This document shows positions 10,573 through 20,433 of a stretch of DNA of 64,000 nucleotides, one piece after another. The translations under genes were made by a program, and so were the position numbers. The stretch comes from Hydrogenophaga sp. Its GTDB lineage: Bacteria; Pseudomonadota; Gammaproteobacteria; Burkholderiales; Burkholderiaceae_C. The notes under the pieces are model-generated. The model was given only the letters and a program-made list of their open reading frames with translations. It was not told the origin of the DNA and ran no database searches. The DNA lies in the NCBI GenBank assembly GCA_030653975.1, contig JAURYH010000040.1:1-64000 (forward strand). The letters run 5' to 3'. Numbering within the stretch: position 1 is the stretch's first letter; each line of letters starts with the position of its first letter.

Positions 10573-11763
10573 ATGCGATCGGTGGTTGAAAGTCTGGAAG
10601 AGTCGCGCATTCGCGAAGTGGCCAACGAAGGCTTGGGCCGCAGCGACGTGCTCAAGTTCTGGTTTGGCGAGAGCGATGAGGTCACGCCGGCCTTCATCCG
10701 CGAGGCGGCGATCACCTCGCTGCAAGCGGGCGAAACCTTCTACGCCCACAACCTGGGCCTGACCGAGCTGCGCCAGGAAATCGCCGTCTACACCCACGGC
10801 CTGCATCCGCAGCAGAGCACCGACCACTGGTTCGACCGCATCGCCGTCACTTCCGGCGGCGTCAACGGCCTGATGCTGGCCTCTCAGGCGCTGGTGGACG
10901 CGGGCGACGAGGTGGTGGTGGTCACGCCGGCCTGGCCCAACCTGGTGGCGCAGCCGCAGATCATGGGCGCGAACGTCAAGACCGTGCCGCTCCAGGTGGT
11001 GGAGCAGGGCGAGAACGTCGGCGCCTGGGTGCTGGACCTGGCCGCGCTGTTGGCCGCCATCACCCCGGCCACGCGACTGCTGATCGTCAACGCGCCCAAC
11101 AACCCCACCGGCTGGACACTGAGCCGCGACGAGCAGGCCACCATCCTCGCCCACTGCCGCCGCACCGGCACCTGGATCCTGGCCGACGAGGTGTACGAGC
11201 GCCTGTATTTCGCGCCGGATTCGCCCAATGGCGCCGCACCGAGCTTTCTCGATGTGTCCGAGCCCGAAGACCGGCTCATCGTCGCCCACAGTTTCTCCAA
11301 GAGCTTCCTCATGACCGGGTGGCGTCTCGGCTGGCTGGTGCTGCCCCAGTCGCTGACCCACGCGGTGGGCAAGCTGATCGAGTTCAACACTTCGTGTGCA
11401 CCGGTGTTTGTCCAGCGCGCCGCCGCGGTGGCGCTGCTGCGCGGCGCAGAAGTCACGCCCGCGCTGGTGGCGCACCTGCAGGCCTGCCGCGACACGCTCG
11501 TGCCGCTGCTCAAAGCCGTGCCTGGTGTGACGCTGGCCGAGCCCAAGGGCGGCATGTACGCGTTCTTTCGCTTGGAAGGGCACGGCGACTGCCTGGACAC
11601 TGCCAAGCGCCTGGTGCGCGAGGCCGGGCTGGGTCTGGCGCCCGGCAGCGCCTTCGGCCCCGAGGCGGCCGGCTGGCTGCGCTGGTGTTTTGCCAGCCGC
11701 GACCCGCAGCGTCTGGTGCAGGGGGTGGCGCGTTTGCGGGCGTGGCTGGACGCACAACGTTGA
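10573..11763 (+). CDS. PLP-dependent aminotransferase, class I/II
   Basis: A fold-type I aminotransferase of 396 residues. 'NAPNNPTGW' (cofactor-binding Asn) and the Schiff-base lysine motif 'HSFSKSFLMTGWRLGW' are clear, with the C-terminal arginine region 'WLRWCFAS' that binds the substrate carboxylate. The sequence suggests the aspartate/aromatic group, but the amino-acid substrate is not determinable here. ATG 10573 follows GGAAAAGGAAATGTCTG, with AAGGAA at about 10 nt. It is monocistronic, between an intergenic repeat and the rpsO promoter. Confidence 0.9.
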   Translation: MRSVVESLEESRIREVANEGLGRSDVLKFWFGESDEVTPAFIREAAITSLQAGETFYAHNLGLTELRQEIAVYTHGLHPQQSTDHWFDRIAVTSGGVNGLMLASQALVDAGDEVVVVTPAWPNLVAQPQIMGANVKTVPLQVVEQGENVGAWVLDLAALLAAITPATRLLIVNAPNNPTGWTLSRDEQATILAHCRRTGTWILADEVYERLYFAPDSPNGAAPSFLDVSEPEDRLIVAHSFSKSFLMTGWRLGWLVLPQSLTHAVGKLIEFNTSCAPVFVQRAAAVALLRGAEVTPALVAHLQACRDTLVPLLKAVPGVTLAEPKGGMYAFFRLEGHGDCLDTAKRLVREAGLGLAPGSAFGPEAAGWLRWCFASRDPQRLVQGVARLRAWLDAQR

Positions 11764-11775
11764 GAGCCGCTGGGC

Positions 11776-11781
11776 TATAAT
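11776..11781 (+). promoter_or_regulatory. Likely rpsO promoter -10 element
   Basis: TATAAT is a perfect -10 hexamer 116 bp before the rpsO ATG. The expected -35 position (about 11753-11758, CACAAC) is weak. The leader from about 11788 to the ATG is GC-rich, with GCCGGTGCCGG and CCGGAGGACCGG stems that could serve S15 autoregulation. Confidence 0.6.
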
Positions 11782-11897
11782 TTGCGGTTGCCATCTTTCC
11801 AGATGACAAACCACGCCCGTTGCGGCGGCCGGTGCCGGACCTGTTCCGGAGGACCGGCAGGCTGCGGCGGGACGCATGTAACCCCAAGGAATCCGAC

Positions 11898-12164
11898 ATG
11901 ATCGAAAAATCCATCAAGGCCGCCGTTGTCGCCGACAACGCCCGCGCTGCCAACGACACCGGCAGTCCTGAAGTGCAGGTCGCCATCCTGACCGCCCGCA
12001 TCAACGAACTGACCCCCCACTTCAAGCAACACGCCAAGGACCACCACGGTCGCCGTGGCCTGCTGCGCATGGTGAGCCGTCGCCGCAAGCTGCTGGACTA
12101 CCTGAAGTCCAAAGACGCTGAGCGCTACATCGCCCTGATCGCGAAACTGGGTCTGCGCAAGTAA
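11898..12164 (+). CDS. rpsO: 30S ribosomal protein S15
   Basis: S15 binds the central domain of 16S rRNA. The 88-residue product carries the family signature 'TGSPEVQVA', '[15 protein letters not shown]' and 'LLDYLK'. Length is normal (89). ATG 11898 follows CAAGGAATCCGAC, with AAGGA spaced 7 nt. It precedes pnp, the usual bacterial order, with an intrinsic terminator between them. Confidence 0.99.
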   Translation: MIEKSIKAAVVADNARAANDTGSPEVQVAILTARINELTPHFKQHAKDHHGRRGLLRMVSRRRKLLDYLKSKDAERYIALIAKLGLRK

Positions 12165-12188
12165 TTTGGCCCACGCCATGGCACGCAA

Positions 12189-12224
12189 AACGCCTGAGTT
12201 GGTTCGCTGGCTCGGGCGTTTTTT
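12189..12224 (+). terminator. Intrinsic terminator after rpsO
   Basis: AACGCCTGAG (12189-12198) pairs with CTCGGGCGTT (12211-12220), one G-T pair allowed, followed by a T-run to 12224. It lies 25 bp after the rpsO stop. Confidence 0.9.
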
Positions 12225-12279
12225 GCTTGTCAATTCCCGTTTTTGATTCCGGAGCCGCGACAACAGAGCGAAGCTGTGT

Positions 12280-12383
12280 CATTCCAAAGGCGTTGTACAT
12301 GTCGCGTGCATGTGTGCTCAACCCCTCTGGAATGGCATCGTGTTCTGGGTTGCTTTTCCGGGTTTTGTGCAGATTGTCTGCAC
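12280..12383 (+). promoter_or_regulatory. Structured pnp leader
   Basis: The 200-nt gap before pnp holds a long stem, 12280-12290 with 12324-12334 (7 bp outer, 2 bp inner around a small internal loop), and a second perfect hairpin, GTGCAGA-TTG-TCTGCAC, at 12367-12383. In enterobacteria pnp mRNA is autoregulated through an RNase III-cut leader stem, so these are plausible equivalents. Confidence 0.5.
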
Positions 12384-12427
12384 GCCATGCCACCCCTTGA
12401 TTCGCGGGTGGTTCATAGGAGAAAACC

Positions 12428-14563
12428 ATGACCATGTTCAACAAAGTCACCAAGACCTTCCAGTGGGGCCCGCACACGGTCACCATGGAAACCGGCGAAA
12501 TCGCCCGCCAGGCCACCGGCGCCCTGCTGGTCAACATCGATGACACCGTGGTGCTCGCCACCGTGGTCGCCAAGACCGAAGCCAAGGCCGGCCAGGACTT
12601 CTTCCCGCTGACGGTGGACTACACCGAAAAATCGTACGCCGCCGGCAAGATCCCCGGCAGTTTCTTCAAGCGCGAAGGCCGCCCCAGCGAACTGGAAACC
12701 CTGACCTGCCGCCTGATCGACCGCCCGATCCGCCCGCTGTTCCCTGAAGGCTTCTACAACGAAGTCCAGGTGATCGTGCACGTGGTGAGCCTGAACCCCG
12801 AAGTGCAGGCCGACATCGCGGCCATGATCGCCACCTCGGCGGCCCTGTCGGTCAGCGGCATTCCGTTCAACGGCCCCATCGGCGCTGCGCGCGTGGGCTA
12901 CGTGAATGGCCAGTACGTGCTCAACCCCGGTCAGACCCAGCTCAAGGACAGCCAGCTCGACCTCGTGGTCGCCGGCACCGAGGCCGCCGTGCTGATGGTG
13001 GAATCGGAAGCCGATCAGCTGTCAGAAGAAATCATGTTGGGCGCCGTGGTGTTCGGCCACGAGCAGGGCAACATCGCCATCGCCGCGATCAACGAACTGG
13101 TGCGCGATGCCGGCAAGCCGGCCTGGGACTGGCAGCCGCCCGCCAAGGACGAGCCGCTGATCGCCAAGATCGACGAGCTGGCCAAGGCCAAGCTCGAAGC
13201 CGCCTACCAGATCCGCAACAAGCAGGCCCGCACCCAGGCTTGCCGCAGCGCGTACGCCGACGTGTTCGCTGCCTTGAAAGCCGAAGGCGTTGCTTTCGAC
13301 AGCGTGGCCATCGAAAGCCTGCTGTTCGAGATCGAAGCCAAGATCGTGCGTGGCCAGATCCTGGCCGGCGAGCCCCGCATCGACGGTCGCGACACGCGCA
13401 CCGTGCGCGCCATCGAAATCCGCAACAGCGTGCTGCCCCGTACCCACGGTTCGTCGCTGTTCACCCGCGGTGAAACCCAGGCACTCGTGGTCGCCACGCT
13501 CGGCACCGACCGCGATGCCCAGCGCATCGACGCGCTGGCTGGCGAGTACGAAGACCGCTTCATGCTGCACTACAACATGCCTCCCTTCGCCACCGGCGAA
13601 GCTGGCCGGTTTGGTACCCCCAAGCGCCGCGAAATCGGCCACGGCCGCCTGGCCAAGCGCGCGCTGATCGCAGCGCTGCCGACCAAGGAAGACTTCCCCT
13701 ACACCATGCGCCTGGTCTCGGAAATCACCGAGTCCAACGGCTCTTCGTCGATGGCGTCGGTCTGCGGCGGCTGCCTGGCGCTGATGGACGCTGGTGTGCC
13801 CATGAAAGCCCACGTGGCCGGCATCGCCATGGGCCTGATCAAGGACGGCAACCGCTTCGCCGTGCTGACCGACATCCTGGGTGACGAAGACCACCTGGGT
13901 GACATGGACTTCAAAGTTGCTGGCACCACCAACGGCATCTCTGCCTTGCAGATGGACATCAAGATCCAGGGCATCACCAAGGAAATCATGCAGGTCGCAC
14001 TGGCCCAGGCCAAGGAAGCCCGCATGCACATCCTGGGCAAGATGCAGGAGTCCATGGGCGAAGCCAAGACCGAAGTGTCGAACTTCGCGCCCAAGCTCTT
14101 CACCATGAAGATCAACCCCGAGAAGATCCGTGACGTGATCGGCAAGGGCGGCGCCGTGATCCGCGCGCTGACCGAAGAAACCGGTTGCCAGATCAACATC
14201 GACGAAGACGGCACCATCACCATCGCCGCGACCGAAGCTTCCAAGGCCGATGAAGCCAAGCGCCGCATCGAGCAGATCACCGCCGAAGTCGAAATCGGCA
14301 AGGTCTACGAAGGCCCGGTCACCAAGATCCTGGACTTCGGCGCCCTGATCAACCTGCTGCCCGGCAAGGACGGTCTGCTGCACATCAGCCAGATCGCCCA
14401 CGAGCGCGTCGAGCGCGTGACCGACTACCTGAGCGAAGGCCAGATCGTCAAGGTCAAGGTGCTGGAGACCGACGAAAAGGGTCGCGTCAAGCTGTCCATG
14501 AAGGCCCTGATCGACCGCAATGCTGCCCCTGTCGAGCAGGCTCAGCAGCAACAGCAGCAATAA
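12428..14563 (+). CDS. pnp: Polynucleotide phosphorylase
   Basis: PNPase degrades RNA 3' to 5' with phosphate. The 711-residue protein has two RNase PH domains (about 10-230 and 320-550), then KH ('[17 protein letters not shown]') and S1 domains ('[16 protein letters not shown]'). The catalytic-core '[20 protein letters not shown]' is complete. It ends in an unusual Q-rich tail (AQQQQQQQ) after the S1 domain. ATG 12428 follows ATAGGAGAAAACC; a second ATG two codons on is possible. Confidence 0.99.
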   Translation: MTMFNKVTKTFQWGPHTVTMETGEIARQATGALLVNIDDTVVLATVVAKTEAKAGQDFFPLTVDYTEKSYAAGKIPGSFFKREGRPSELETLTCRLIDRPIRPLFPEGFYNEVQVIVHVVSLNPEVQADIAAMIATSAALSVSGIPFNGPIGAARVGYVNGQYVLNPGQTQLKDSQLDLVVAGTEAAVLMVESEADQLSEEIMLGAVVFGHEQGNIAIAAINELVRDAGKPAWDWQPPAKDEPLIAKIDELAKAKLEAAYQIRNKQARTQACRSAYADVFAALKAEGVAFDSVAIESLLFEIEAKIVRGQILAGEPRIDGRDTRTVRAIEIRNSVLPRTHGSSLFTRGETQALVVATLGTDRDAQRIDALAGEYEDRFMLHYNMPPFATGEAGRFGTPKRREIGHGRLAKRALIAALPTKEDFPYTMRLVSEITESNGSSSMASVCGGCLALMDAGVPMKAHVAGIAMGLIKDGNRFAVLTDILGDEDHLGDMDFKVAGTTNGISALQMDIKIQGITKEIMQVALAQAKEARMHILGKMQESMGEAKTEVSNFAPKLFTMKINPEKIRDVIGKGGAVIRALTEETGCQINIDEDGTITIAATEASKADEAKRRIEQITAEVEIGKVYEGPVTKILDFGALINLLPGKDGLLHISQIAHERVERVTDYLSEGQIVKVKVLETDEKGRVKLSMKALIDRNAAPVEQAQQQQQQ

Positions 14564-14582
14564 GCGCCGCGTGTCCGAGGTC

Positions 14583-15572
14583 ATGCAAGCGGTTGAGATC
14601 AGCGCCTTTGGCGCACCCGAGGTTTTGCGTCTGACCGAGCGTCCGATGCCGGTCGCGGGTGCGGGTGAGGTGCTGATCCGCGTGCGGGCTTCGGGCGTGA
14701 ACCGGCCTGATGTGCTGCAGCGCAGCGGCGCCTACCCGCCGCCGCCCGGCGCCTCCGACCTGCCCGGTCTGGAAGTGGCGGGCGTGATCGAGTCGGGTGA
14801 TGCCGATGCGCTGGCGGCAACCGGCCTTGCGGTCGGCGACAGGGTGTGTGCACTGGTCGCTGGCGGTGGCTATGCCGAGTACTGTGTGGCTCCCGTCGGA
14901 CAGTGCCTGCCGGTGCCGGCGGGCTTCGACGATGTTCAGGCGGCTTCGCTGCCCGAGACCTTCTTCACTGTCTGGAGCAACGTGTTCGATCGGGCGCGGT
15001 TGCAGGCGGGCGAAACCCTGTTGATCCAGGGGGGCACCAGCGGCATCGGCGTGACCGCGATCCAGTTGGCGAAAGCCCTGGGTGCGCGCGTGATCGCCAC
15101 AGCGGGCAGTGACGACAAGTGCGCCGCCTGCCTGGCGCTCGGTGCCGACCACGTCATCAACTACAAGACGCAAGACTTCTCGGCCGTGGCGCGCGAGCTC
15201 ACGGACGGCAAAGGCGTCGACGTCATTCTGGACATGGTCGCCGGCAGCTATGTGGCGCGCGAGGTCGAGTGCCTGGCCGAGGACGGTCGGCTCGTGATCA
15301 TTGCGGTGCAGGGCGGCGTCAAGGCCGAGTTCAACGCCGGTCTGGTGCTGCGTCGCCGCCTGCTCATCACCGGCTCGACGCTGCGTCCGCGTCCGGTGGC
15401 GTTCAAGGAGGCCATTGCCGCTTCGCTGCGCGAGAAGGTCTGGCCGTTGCTGGAACAGGGGCGCGTTAAGCCCATCATCCACAGTGTGTTCGGCGCGGCC
15501 CGTGCGGCCGAGGCGCATGCCTTGATGGAGAGCAACCAGCACATTGGCAAGATCGTCCTCACCTGGGCTTGA
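14583..15572 (+). CDS. NAD(P)H quinone oxidoreductase, PIG3-like MDR family
   Basis: A zinc-free medium-chain dehydrogenase/reductase of 329 residues. The cofactor-binding loop '[18 protein letters not shown]' (near 146-163) and the PIG3-type opening '[15 protein letters not shown]' are seen; no catalytic-zinc cysteine pattern is present. Such enzymes reduce quinones using NADPH. It lies 19 bp after pnp and 14 bp before tpiA, so it is probably in one transcript with them. ATG 14583 (after CGAGGTC) removes a spurious N-terminal extension that overlaps pnp. Confidence 0.9.
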   Translation: MQAVEISAFGAPEVLRLTERPMPVAGAGEVLIRVRASGVNRPDVLQRSGAYPPPPGASDLPGLEVAGVIESGDADALAATGLAVGDRVCALVAGGGYAEYCVAPVGQCLPVPAGFDDVQAASLPETFFTVWSNVFDRARLQAGETLLIQGGTSGIGVTAIQLAKALGARVIATAGSDDKCAACLALGADHVINYKTQDFSAVARELTDGKGVDVILDMVAGSYVAREVECLAEDGRLVIIAVQGGVKAEFNAGLVLRRRLLITGSTLRPRPVAFKEAIAASLREKVWPLLEQGRVKPIIHSVFGAARAAEAHALMESNQHIGKIVLTWA

Positions 15573-15586
15573 GACTCAAGGAGAAC

Positions 15587-16336
15587 ATGATGAAAAAATT
15601 GATCGCAGGCAACTGGAAAATGAACGGTTCGCTGGCCGCCAACGAAGCGCTGGTCAAGGCCATGCTCGACGGCCTGCAGGGTGGCGAACCTGCGGCCGAC
15701 ATGGCGCTTTGTGTGCCCGCCCCGTATCTGGCTCAACTGCAGTCGCTCTTGCAGGGCAGTCCCATCACCTGGGGCGCGCAGGACGTGTCGGCGCACGAGC
15801 AGGGTGCCTACACCGGCGAAGTGAGTGTGGCCATGCTGAAGGAATTCGGTTGCCGTTACGCCATCGTTGGCCATTCGGAGCGCCGCCAGTACCACGGTGA
15901 GACGGACGAGGTCGTTGCGGCCAAGGCGCAACGCGCATTGGCCGCCGGCGTCACGCCCATCGTGTGCGTGGGTGAAACCCTGGCGCAGCGCGAAGCCGGT
16001 GAGACCGAGGCCGTGGTCAAGCGCCAGCTCGCCGCAGCGATTCACACGGTGGGGCATTGCATCACCGAAATCGTTGTCGCTTACGAACCCGTCTGGGCCA
16101 TCGGCACCGGCAAGACCGCGACGCCCGAGATGGCGCAAGCGGTGCACGCGGTGCTGCGTGCCCAGCTCGCTGCGGCCACCACCCATCCCAAGCGGGTGCA
16201 CATCCTCTACGGCGGCAGCATGAACGCGGCCAACGCCGCCAGCCTGCTGGCGCAGCCCGACATTGACGGCGGCCTGATCGGTGGTGCATCGCTCAAGGCG
16301 GCCGACTTCCTTCAAATCGTGGCATCGGCTCGCTGA
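15587..16336 (+). CDS. tpiA: Triosephosphate isomerase
   Basis: TIM interconverts dihydroxyacetone phosphate and glyceraldehyde 3-phosphate. The 249-residue protein has N- and K-containing 'AGNWKMNG' at the start, the catalytic His in 'VGHSERR' and the catalytic Glu in '[11 protein letters not shown]', ending with the phosphate loop 'YGGSMN' and 'GGLIGGASL'. The start is ATG 15587 or the adjacent ATG 15590; AAGGAG at 15578-15583 supports either. The usual tpiA-secG-tRNA-nuo order follows. Confidence 0.99.
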   Translation: MMKKLIAGNWKMNGSLAANEALVKAMLDGLQGGEPAADMALCVPAPYLAQLQSLLQGSPITWGAQDVSAHEQGAYTGEVSVAMLKEFGCRYAIVGHSERRQYHGETDEVVAAKAQRALAAGVTPIVCVGETLAQREAGETEAVVKRQLAAAIHTVGHCITEIVVAYEPVWAIGTGKTATPEMAQAVHAVLRAQLAAATTHPKRVHILYGGSMNAANAASLLAQPDIDGGLIGGASLKAADFLQIVASAR

Positions 16337-16371
16337 GCGCTGTCCACGACCTTTCCCTTTCGGAGAAACAC

Positions 16372-16767
16372 ATGAACGTTTTGTTGACCATTCTTCAGGC
16401 GGTGCAGATCCTGGCAGCCATCGGCATGATCGGCCTGATCCTGATGCAGCACGGCAAGGGCGCCGATGCGGGTGCGGCCTTCGGTGGTGGCGCTGGTTCG
16501 GCCAGTCTGTTCGGCGCGTCGGGAGGTGCGAACTTCCTGTCGCGCACCACCGCTGTTCTGGCCGCCATCTTCCTGGCCTGCACCCTGGGGCTGGCCTATT
16601 TTGGCAACCTGCGCACCGCTGCGCCGTCGTCGGGCAGCGTGCTGGAGGGTGCCGTTCCAGTGCAGCAGCCCGCTGCACAGCAGATTCCCGCGGGCACCGA
16701 AGCGCCCGCCGCAGCCGCTCCAGCCGAAGCGCCAGTGACAGGTGCTGCGCAGATCCCCGGAAAATAA
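16372..16767 (+). CDS. secG: Preprotein translocase subunit SecG
   Basis: A small membrane subunit of the SecYEG channel. The 131-residue product has two hydrophobic helices (about 3-23 and 55-75) joined by the loop 'LMQHGKGADAGAAFGGGAG', the SecG hallmark, and a long Ala/Pro-rich cytoplasmic tail. TTTCGGAGAAACAC before the ATG gives a strong ribosome site. CCCCGG (16755-16760) and CCGGGG (16768-16773) can form a hairpin at the stop codon, without a T-run. Confidence 0.97.
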   Translation: MNVLLTILQAVQILAAIGMIGLILMQHGKGADAGAAFGGGAGSASLFGASGGANFLSRTTAVLAAIFLACTLGLAYFGNLRTAAPSSGSVLEGAVPVQQPAAQQIPAGTEAPAAAAPAEAPVTGAAQIPGK

Positions 16768-16949
16768 CCGGGGGGAGTACAGCAGGCCCGGATCCCGCGC
16801 CGTGCCTGTGTTTTTGCGCTGCAGCAAACCAACCTTTTCCTTTTGAAAATCCGATGCACCCTCTCGAAAAGGGGGGTGTTTCAGGGTAAACTCTATGGGT
16901 TGTCAGCAAGGCTTACATGGTCCCTCGTGAGCCAGACAATGCAGACCCA

Positions 16950-17034
16950 GCCGACGTGGTGAAATTGGTAGACACGCTATCTTGAGGGGGTAGTGGCGAA
17001 AGCTGTGCGAGTTCGAGTCTCGCCGTCGGCACCA
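16950..17034 (+). tRNA. tRNA-Leu (GAG anticodon)
   Basis: The acceptor arm GCCGACG (16950-16956) pairs with CGTCGGC (17024-17030), followed by discriminator A and an encoded CCA. The anticodon stem CTATC/GGTAG encloses the loop TTGAGGG, giving GAG. A long variable arm (class II) and the T-loop GTTCGAGTC are present. It sits 50 bp upstream of nuoA. Confidence 0.97.
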
Positions 17035-17083
17035 ATCTTTGGACAACATGGCCCATGAGCCATGTCAGTGGAACTTACCCAAG

Positions 17084-17443
17084 ATGAGTCTCGAACAATA
17101 CCTTCCCGTGCTCTTGTTCATTCTGGTGGGTATTGCCGTCGGGATCATCCCGCAGGTTCTGGGCTACATCCTCGGCCCCAACCGTCCGGACGCAGAAAAA
17201 AACTCCCCCTACGAGTGCGGCTTCGAAGCCTTCGAAGACGCGCGCATGAAGTTCGATGTGCGCTACTACCTGGTGGCCATCCTCTTCATTCTTTTTGACC
17301 TCGAGATTGCGTTCCTCATCCCTTGGGCGGTGGCCTTCGCCGACATCGGTGCCACCGGCTTCTGGGCGGGTGTGGTGTTCCTGGCGATTCTGGTTGTGGG
17401 CTTTGCCTACGAATGGAAAAAGGGCGCTCTGGACTGGGAATGA
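17084..17443 (+). CDS. nuoA: NADH-quinone oxidoreductase subunit A
   Basis: A membrane subunit of complex I at the junction with the peripheral arm. The 119-residue protein has three helices and the conserved '[15 protein letters not shown]' loop, whose Cys and acidic residues contact the quinone channel region. ATG 17084 opens 'MSLEQYLPV', the length and start seen in betaproteobacteria; the frame from 17039 includes non-homologous residues. It is the first gene of the complete nuoA-N operon. Confidence 0.98.
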   Translation: MSLEQYLPVLLFILVGIAVGIIPQVLGYILGPNRPDAEKNSPYECGFEAFEDARMKFDVRYYLVAILFILFDLEIAFLIPWAVAFADIGATGFWAGVVFLAILVVGFAYEWKKGALDWE

Positions 17444-17503
17444 CCGCGGTCTGCGGGTTCGGTATAGCGCGTCACGCCCTGAACGGGTGCATTGGAGCAG
17501 CAC

Positions 17504-17983
17504 ATGATTGAAGGTGTTTTCAAGGAAGGCTTCGTCACCACCAGCTACGACGCCGTGGTGAACTGGGCCAAGACCGGATCGTTGTGGCCCATGACCTTTG
17601 GTCTGGCCTGCTGCGCGGTCGAGATGATGCACGCGGCCACCGCGCGTTACGACCTGGGCCGTTTCGGCGCCGAGGTGTTTCGCGCCAGCCCGCGCCAGTC
17701 CGACCTGATGATCGTGGCTGGCACGCTGTGCAACAAGATGGCACCCGCCCTGCGCAAGGTCTACGACCAGATGGCCGAGCCGCGCTGGGTGCTGTCCATG
17801 GGGTCCTGCGCCAATGGGGGTGGTTATTACCACTACAGCTATTCGGTGGTGCGCGGTTGCGACCGCATCGTGCCGGTGGACGTGTATGTGCCGGGTTGTC
17901 CACCCACCGCCGAGGCCTTGCTGTACGGGATCATCCAGTTGCAGCAGAAGATCCGCCGCACCAACACCATCGCGCGCGCCTGA
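17504..17983 (+). CDS. nuoB: NADH-quinone oxidoreductase subunit B
   Basis: This subunit carries the terminal 4Fe-4S cluster N2 that reduces quinone. The 159-residue product shows the tandem Cys pair in '[10 protein letters not shown]', a third Cys in 'SMGSCANGG' and the fourth in '[10 protein letters not shown]'. ATG 17504 follows TTGGAGCAGCAC (GGAG at 17494); an in-frame TTG at 17492 is less likely. Followed by nuoC after 41 bp. Confidence 0.99.
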   Translation: MIEGVFKEGFVTTSYDAVVNWAKTGSLWPMTFGLACCAVEMMHAATARYDLGRFGAEVFRASPRQSDLMIVAGTLCNKMAPALRKVYDQMAEPRWVLSMGSCANGGGYYHYSYSVVRGCDRIVPVDVYVPGCPPTAEALLYGIIQLQQKIRRTNTIARA

Positions 17984-18024
17984 GCGCCGCACCGGCCCAC
18001 AGGCTTCAGTCAGAAAGACGGTCC

Positions 18025-18645
18025 ATGAGCGAAACCGCCACCCTTTACGCCACCAGTCCCGAGGCGCTGAAAAACACCCTGGCCGCCGTGCTGGGTGAGC
18101 GCGTTCAGTCCCTTGATGTCGAACGGGGTGAGCTCACCCTGGTCGTGGCAGCGTCGGACTATCTGGCTGCCATGCAGACCCTGCGCGACGCGCCTGAGGC
18201 GCGTTTTGAGCAGTTGATCGACCTGTGCGGCATGGACTACCAGACCTACGGCGATGGTCGCTGGGAAGGTCCGCGTTTTGCTGCGGTGGTGCACCTGCTG
18301 TCGGTCGGTCTGAACCAGCGGGTGCGGGTGCGGGTGTTCTGTCCGGACGATGACTTCCCCGTGATTGATTCCGTGACCTCGCTCTGGGCATCGGCCAACT
18401 GGTATGAGCGTGAGGCGTTTGACCTGTACGGCATCGTGTTCGAGGGGCACAACGACCTGCGTCGCATCCTGACCGATTACGGTTTCATCGGGCATCCCTT
18501 CCGCAAGGATTTTCCGCTCTCCGGTCATGTGGAGATGCGCTACGACGCCGAGCGCGCGCGGGTGGTTTACGAGCCGGTCACGATCGAGCCGCGTGAAGTC
18601 ACGCCGCGCGTGATCCGCGAAGACAACTACGGAGGCCTGCACTGA
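18025..18645 (+). CDS. nuoC: NADH-quinone oxidoreductase subunit C
   Basis: The 30-kDa subunit of the connecting module. Its 206 residues include the family signature '[27 protein letters not shown]' split across residues 130-160 and the C-terminal '[16 protein letters not shown]'. ATG 18025 is the in-frame start after the nuoB stop; upstream in-frame sequence overlaps nuoB and is not homologous. It is separate from nuoD, not fused as in enterobacteria. Confidence 0.98.
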   Translation: MSETATLYATSPEALKNTLAAVLGERVQSLDVERGELTLVVAASDYLAAMQTLRDAPEARFEQLIDLCGMDYQTYGDGRWEGPRFAAVVHLLSVGLNQRVRVRVFCPDDDFPVIDSVTSLWASANWYEREAFDLYGIVFEGHNDLRRILTDYGFIGHPFRKDFPLSGHVEMRYDAERARVVYEPVTIEPREVTPRVIREDNYGGLH

Positions 18646-18646
18646 A

Positions 18647-19900
18647 ATGGCCGAAATCAAAAACTACACCCTGAACCTCGGGCCGCAGCACCCCGCTGCG
18701 CACGGCGTGCTGCGCCTGGTGCTGGAGCTTGATGGTGAAGTCGTGCAACGCGCCGACCCGCACATCGGCCTGCTGCACCGTGCCACCGAAAAGCTCGCCG
18801 AACACAAGACCTTCATCCAGTCGCTGCCCTACATGGACCGGCTGGACTACGTGTCGATGATGTGCAACGAGCACGCCTACTGCCTGGCCATCGAGAAGCT
18901 GCTGGGCATCGAGGTGCCGATCCGTGCGCAGTACATCCGTGTGATGTTCAGCGAGATCACCCGCCTGCTCAACCACCTGATGTGGCTGGGCTCGCACGGC
19001 AACGATTGCGGCAGCTCGACCATCCTGATCTACGCATTCCGCGAGCGCGAAGACCTGTTCGACATGTACGAGGCGGTTTCGGGTGCACGCATGCACGCGG
19101 CCTACTTCCGTCCGGGCGGTGTCTACCGCGACCTGCCGGACACGATGCCGCAGTACAGGCACAGCAAGATCCGCAACGCCAAGGCGATGGCCGAGCTGAA
19201 CACGAACCGCCAGGGTTCCTTGCTCGACTTCATCGACGACTTCACCCAGCGTTTCCCGACCTACCTGGCGGAATACCACACGCTGCTGACCGACAACCGC
19301 ATCTGGAAACAGCGCACCGTCGGCATCGGCGTGGTGACGCCCGAGCGGGCGCTCAACCTGGGCATGACCGGCCCCATGCTGCGCGGCTCCGGCATCGCCT
19401 GGGACCTGCGCAAGAAGCAGCCCTACGAGGTCTACGACCGCATGGACTTCGACATTCCTGTGGGCAAGACGGGTGACACCTACGATCGTTACCTCGTCCG
19501 CATGGAGGAGATGAAGCAGTCCAACCGCATCATCAAGCAGTGCGTGGACTGGCTGCGTGTCAACCCGGGTCCGGTGATCACCGACAACCACAAGGTGGCA
19601 CCGCCCTCGCGCGAAGCGATGAAGTCGAGCATGGAGGAGCTGATCCACCACTTCAAGCTCTTCACCGAAGGTTTCCACGTGCCCGAAGGCGAGGCCTATG
19701 CCGCCGTCGAGCACCCCAAGGGCGAGTTTGGCATCTATCTCGTGAGCGATGGCGCCAACAAGCCCTACCGCCTGAAGATCCGCGCCCCGGGTTTCGCCCA
19801 CCTGTCCACCATGGACGAGATGGCCAAGGGCCACATGCTGGCCGATGCGGTCGCCATCATCGGCACCATGGACATCGTTTTTGGAGAGATTGACCGATGA
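18647..19900 (+). CDS. nuoD: NADH-quinone oxidoreductase subunit D
   Basis: The 49-kDa subunit lining the quinone pocket. The 417-residue protein opens '[19 protein letters not shown]', where the conserved His binds the quinone head group, and ends with 'DIVFGEIDR'. The start lies 1 bp after the nuoC stop and the end overlaps nuoE by 4 bp (ATGA), so these genes are translationally coupled. Confidence 0.99.
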   Translation: MAEIKNYTLNLGPQHPAAHGVLRLVLELDGEVVQRADPHIGLLHRATEKLAEHKTFIQSLPYMDRLDYVSMMCNEHAYCLAIEKLLGIEVPIRAQYIRVMFSEITRLLNHLMWLGSHGNDCGSSTILIYAFREREDLFDMYEAVSGARMHAAYFRPGGVYRDLPDTMPQYRHSKIRNAKAMAELNTNRQGSLLDFIDDFTQRFPTYLAEYHTLLTDNRIWKQRTVGIGVVTPERALNLGMTGPMLRGSGIAWDLRKKQPYEVYDRMDFDIPVGKTGDTYDRYLVRMEEMKQSNRIIKQCVDWLRVNPGPVITDNHKVAPPSREAMKSSMEELIHHFKLFTEGFHVPEGEAYAAVEHPKGEFGIYLVSDGANKPYRLKIRAPGFAHLSTMDEMAKGHMLADAVAIIGTMDIVFGEIDR

Positions 19901-20433
19901 TCTCTGAGCACAAGACCCCCAGCGGCGCCGTCCAGGCGATGCAGCTGTCCGAGGCCACGCTGGCTCGCTTCGCGCGCGAGGTGGCCAAGTACCCGGCTGA
20001 CCAGAAACAGTCGGCCGTGATGGCCTGTCTGTCCATCGTGCAGCACGAGCAGGGTTATGTCCCTCTCGAAGCCGAGAGGGCGATTGCCGACTACCTCGGC
20101 ATGCCGGTCATGGCCGTGCACGAGGTCACGACCTTTTACAACATGTACAACCAGCGCCCGGTGGGCAAGTTCAAGCTCAACGTCTGCACCAACCTGCCTT
20201 GCCTGCTGCGCGACGGTGGCAAGGCGCTGGAGCACCTGGAGCGCAAGCTCGGCGTGCAGATGGGCGAGACCACGGCCGATGGCCTCTTCACCCTGCAGCA
20301 GAGCGAATGCCTGGGCGCCTGTGCGGACTCGCCGGTGATGCTGGTCAATGACCGCCACATGTGCAGCTTCATGAGCAACGAGAAGCTCGATCAGCTGGTC
20401 GACGGCCTGAAGGCCGCAGAGGGCAAAGCATGA
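19897..20433 (+). CDS. nuoE: NADH-quinone oxidoreductase subunit E
   Basis: The 24-kDa subunit with the 2Fe-2S cluster N1a. Of 178 residues, ligands lie in 'CTNLPC' and 'CLGACADSP', a four-cysteine thioredoxin-like ferredoxin pattern. The ATGA overlap with nuoD fixes the start; the stop overlaps nuoF by 4 bp. Confidence 0.98.
   Translation: MISEHKTPSGAVQAMQLSEATLARFAREVAKYPADQKQSAVMACLSIVQHEQGYVPLEAERAIADYLGMPVMAVHEVTTFYNMYNQRPVGKFKLNVCTNLPCLLRDGGKALEHLERKLGVQMGETTADGLFTLQQSECLGACADSPVMLVNDRHMCSFMSNEKLDQLVDGLKAAEGKA

Noticed and set aside
9073-11877. A 934-codon open frame on the minus strand
   Set aside because: It lies opposite the ABC binding-protein and aminotransferase genes. GC-rich codon bias opens the antisense frame; it has no motifs and is full of His, Gln and Arg runs.
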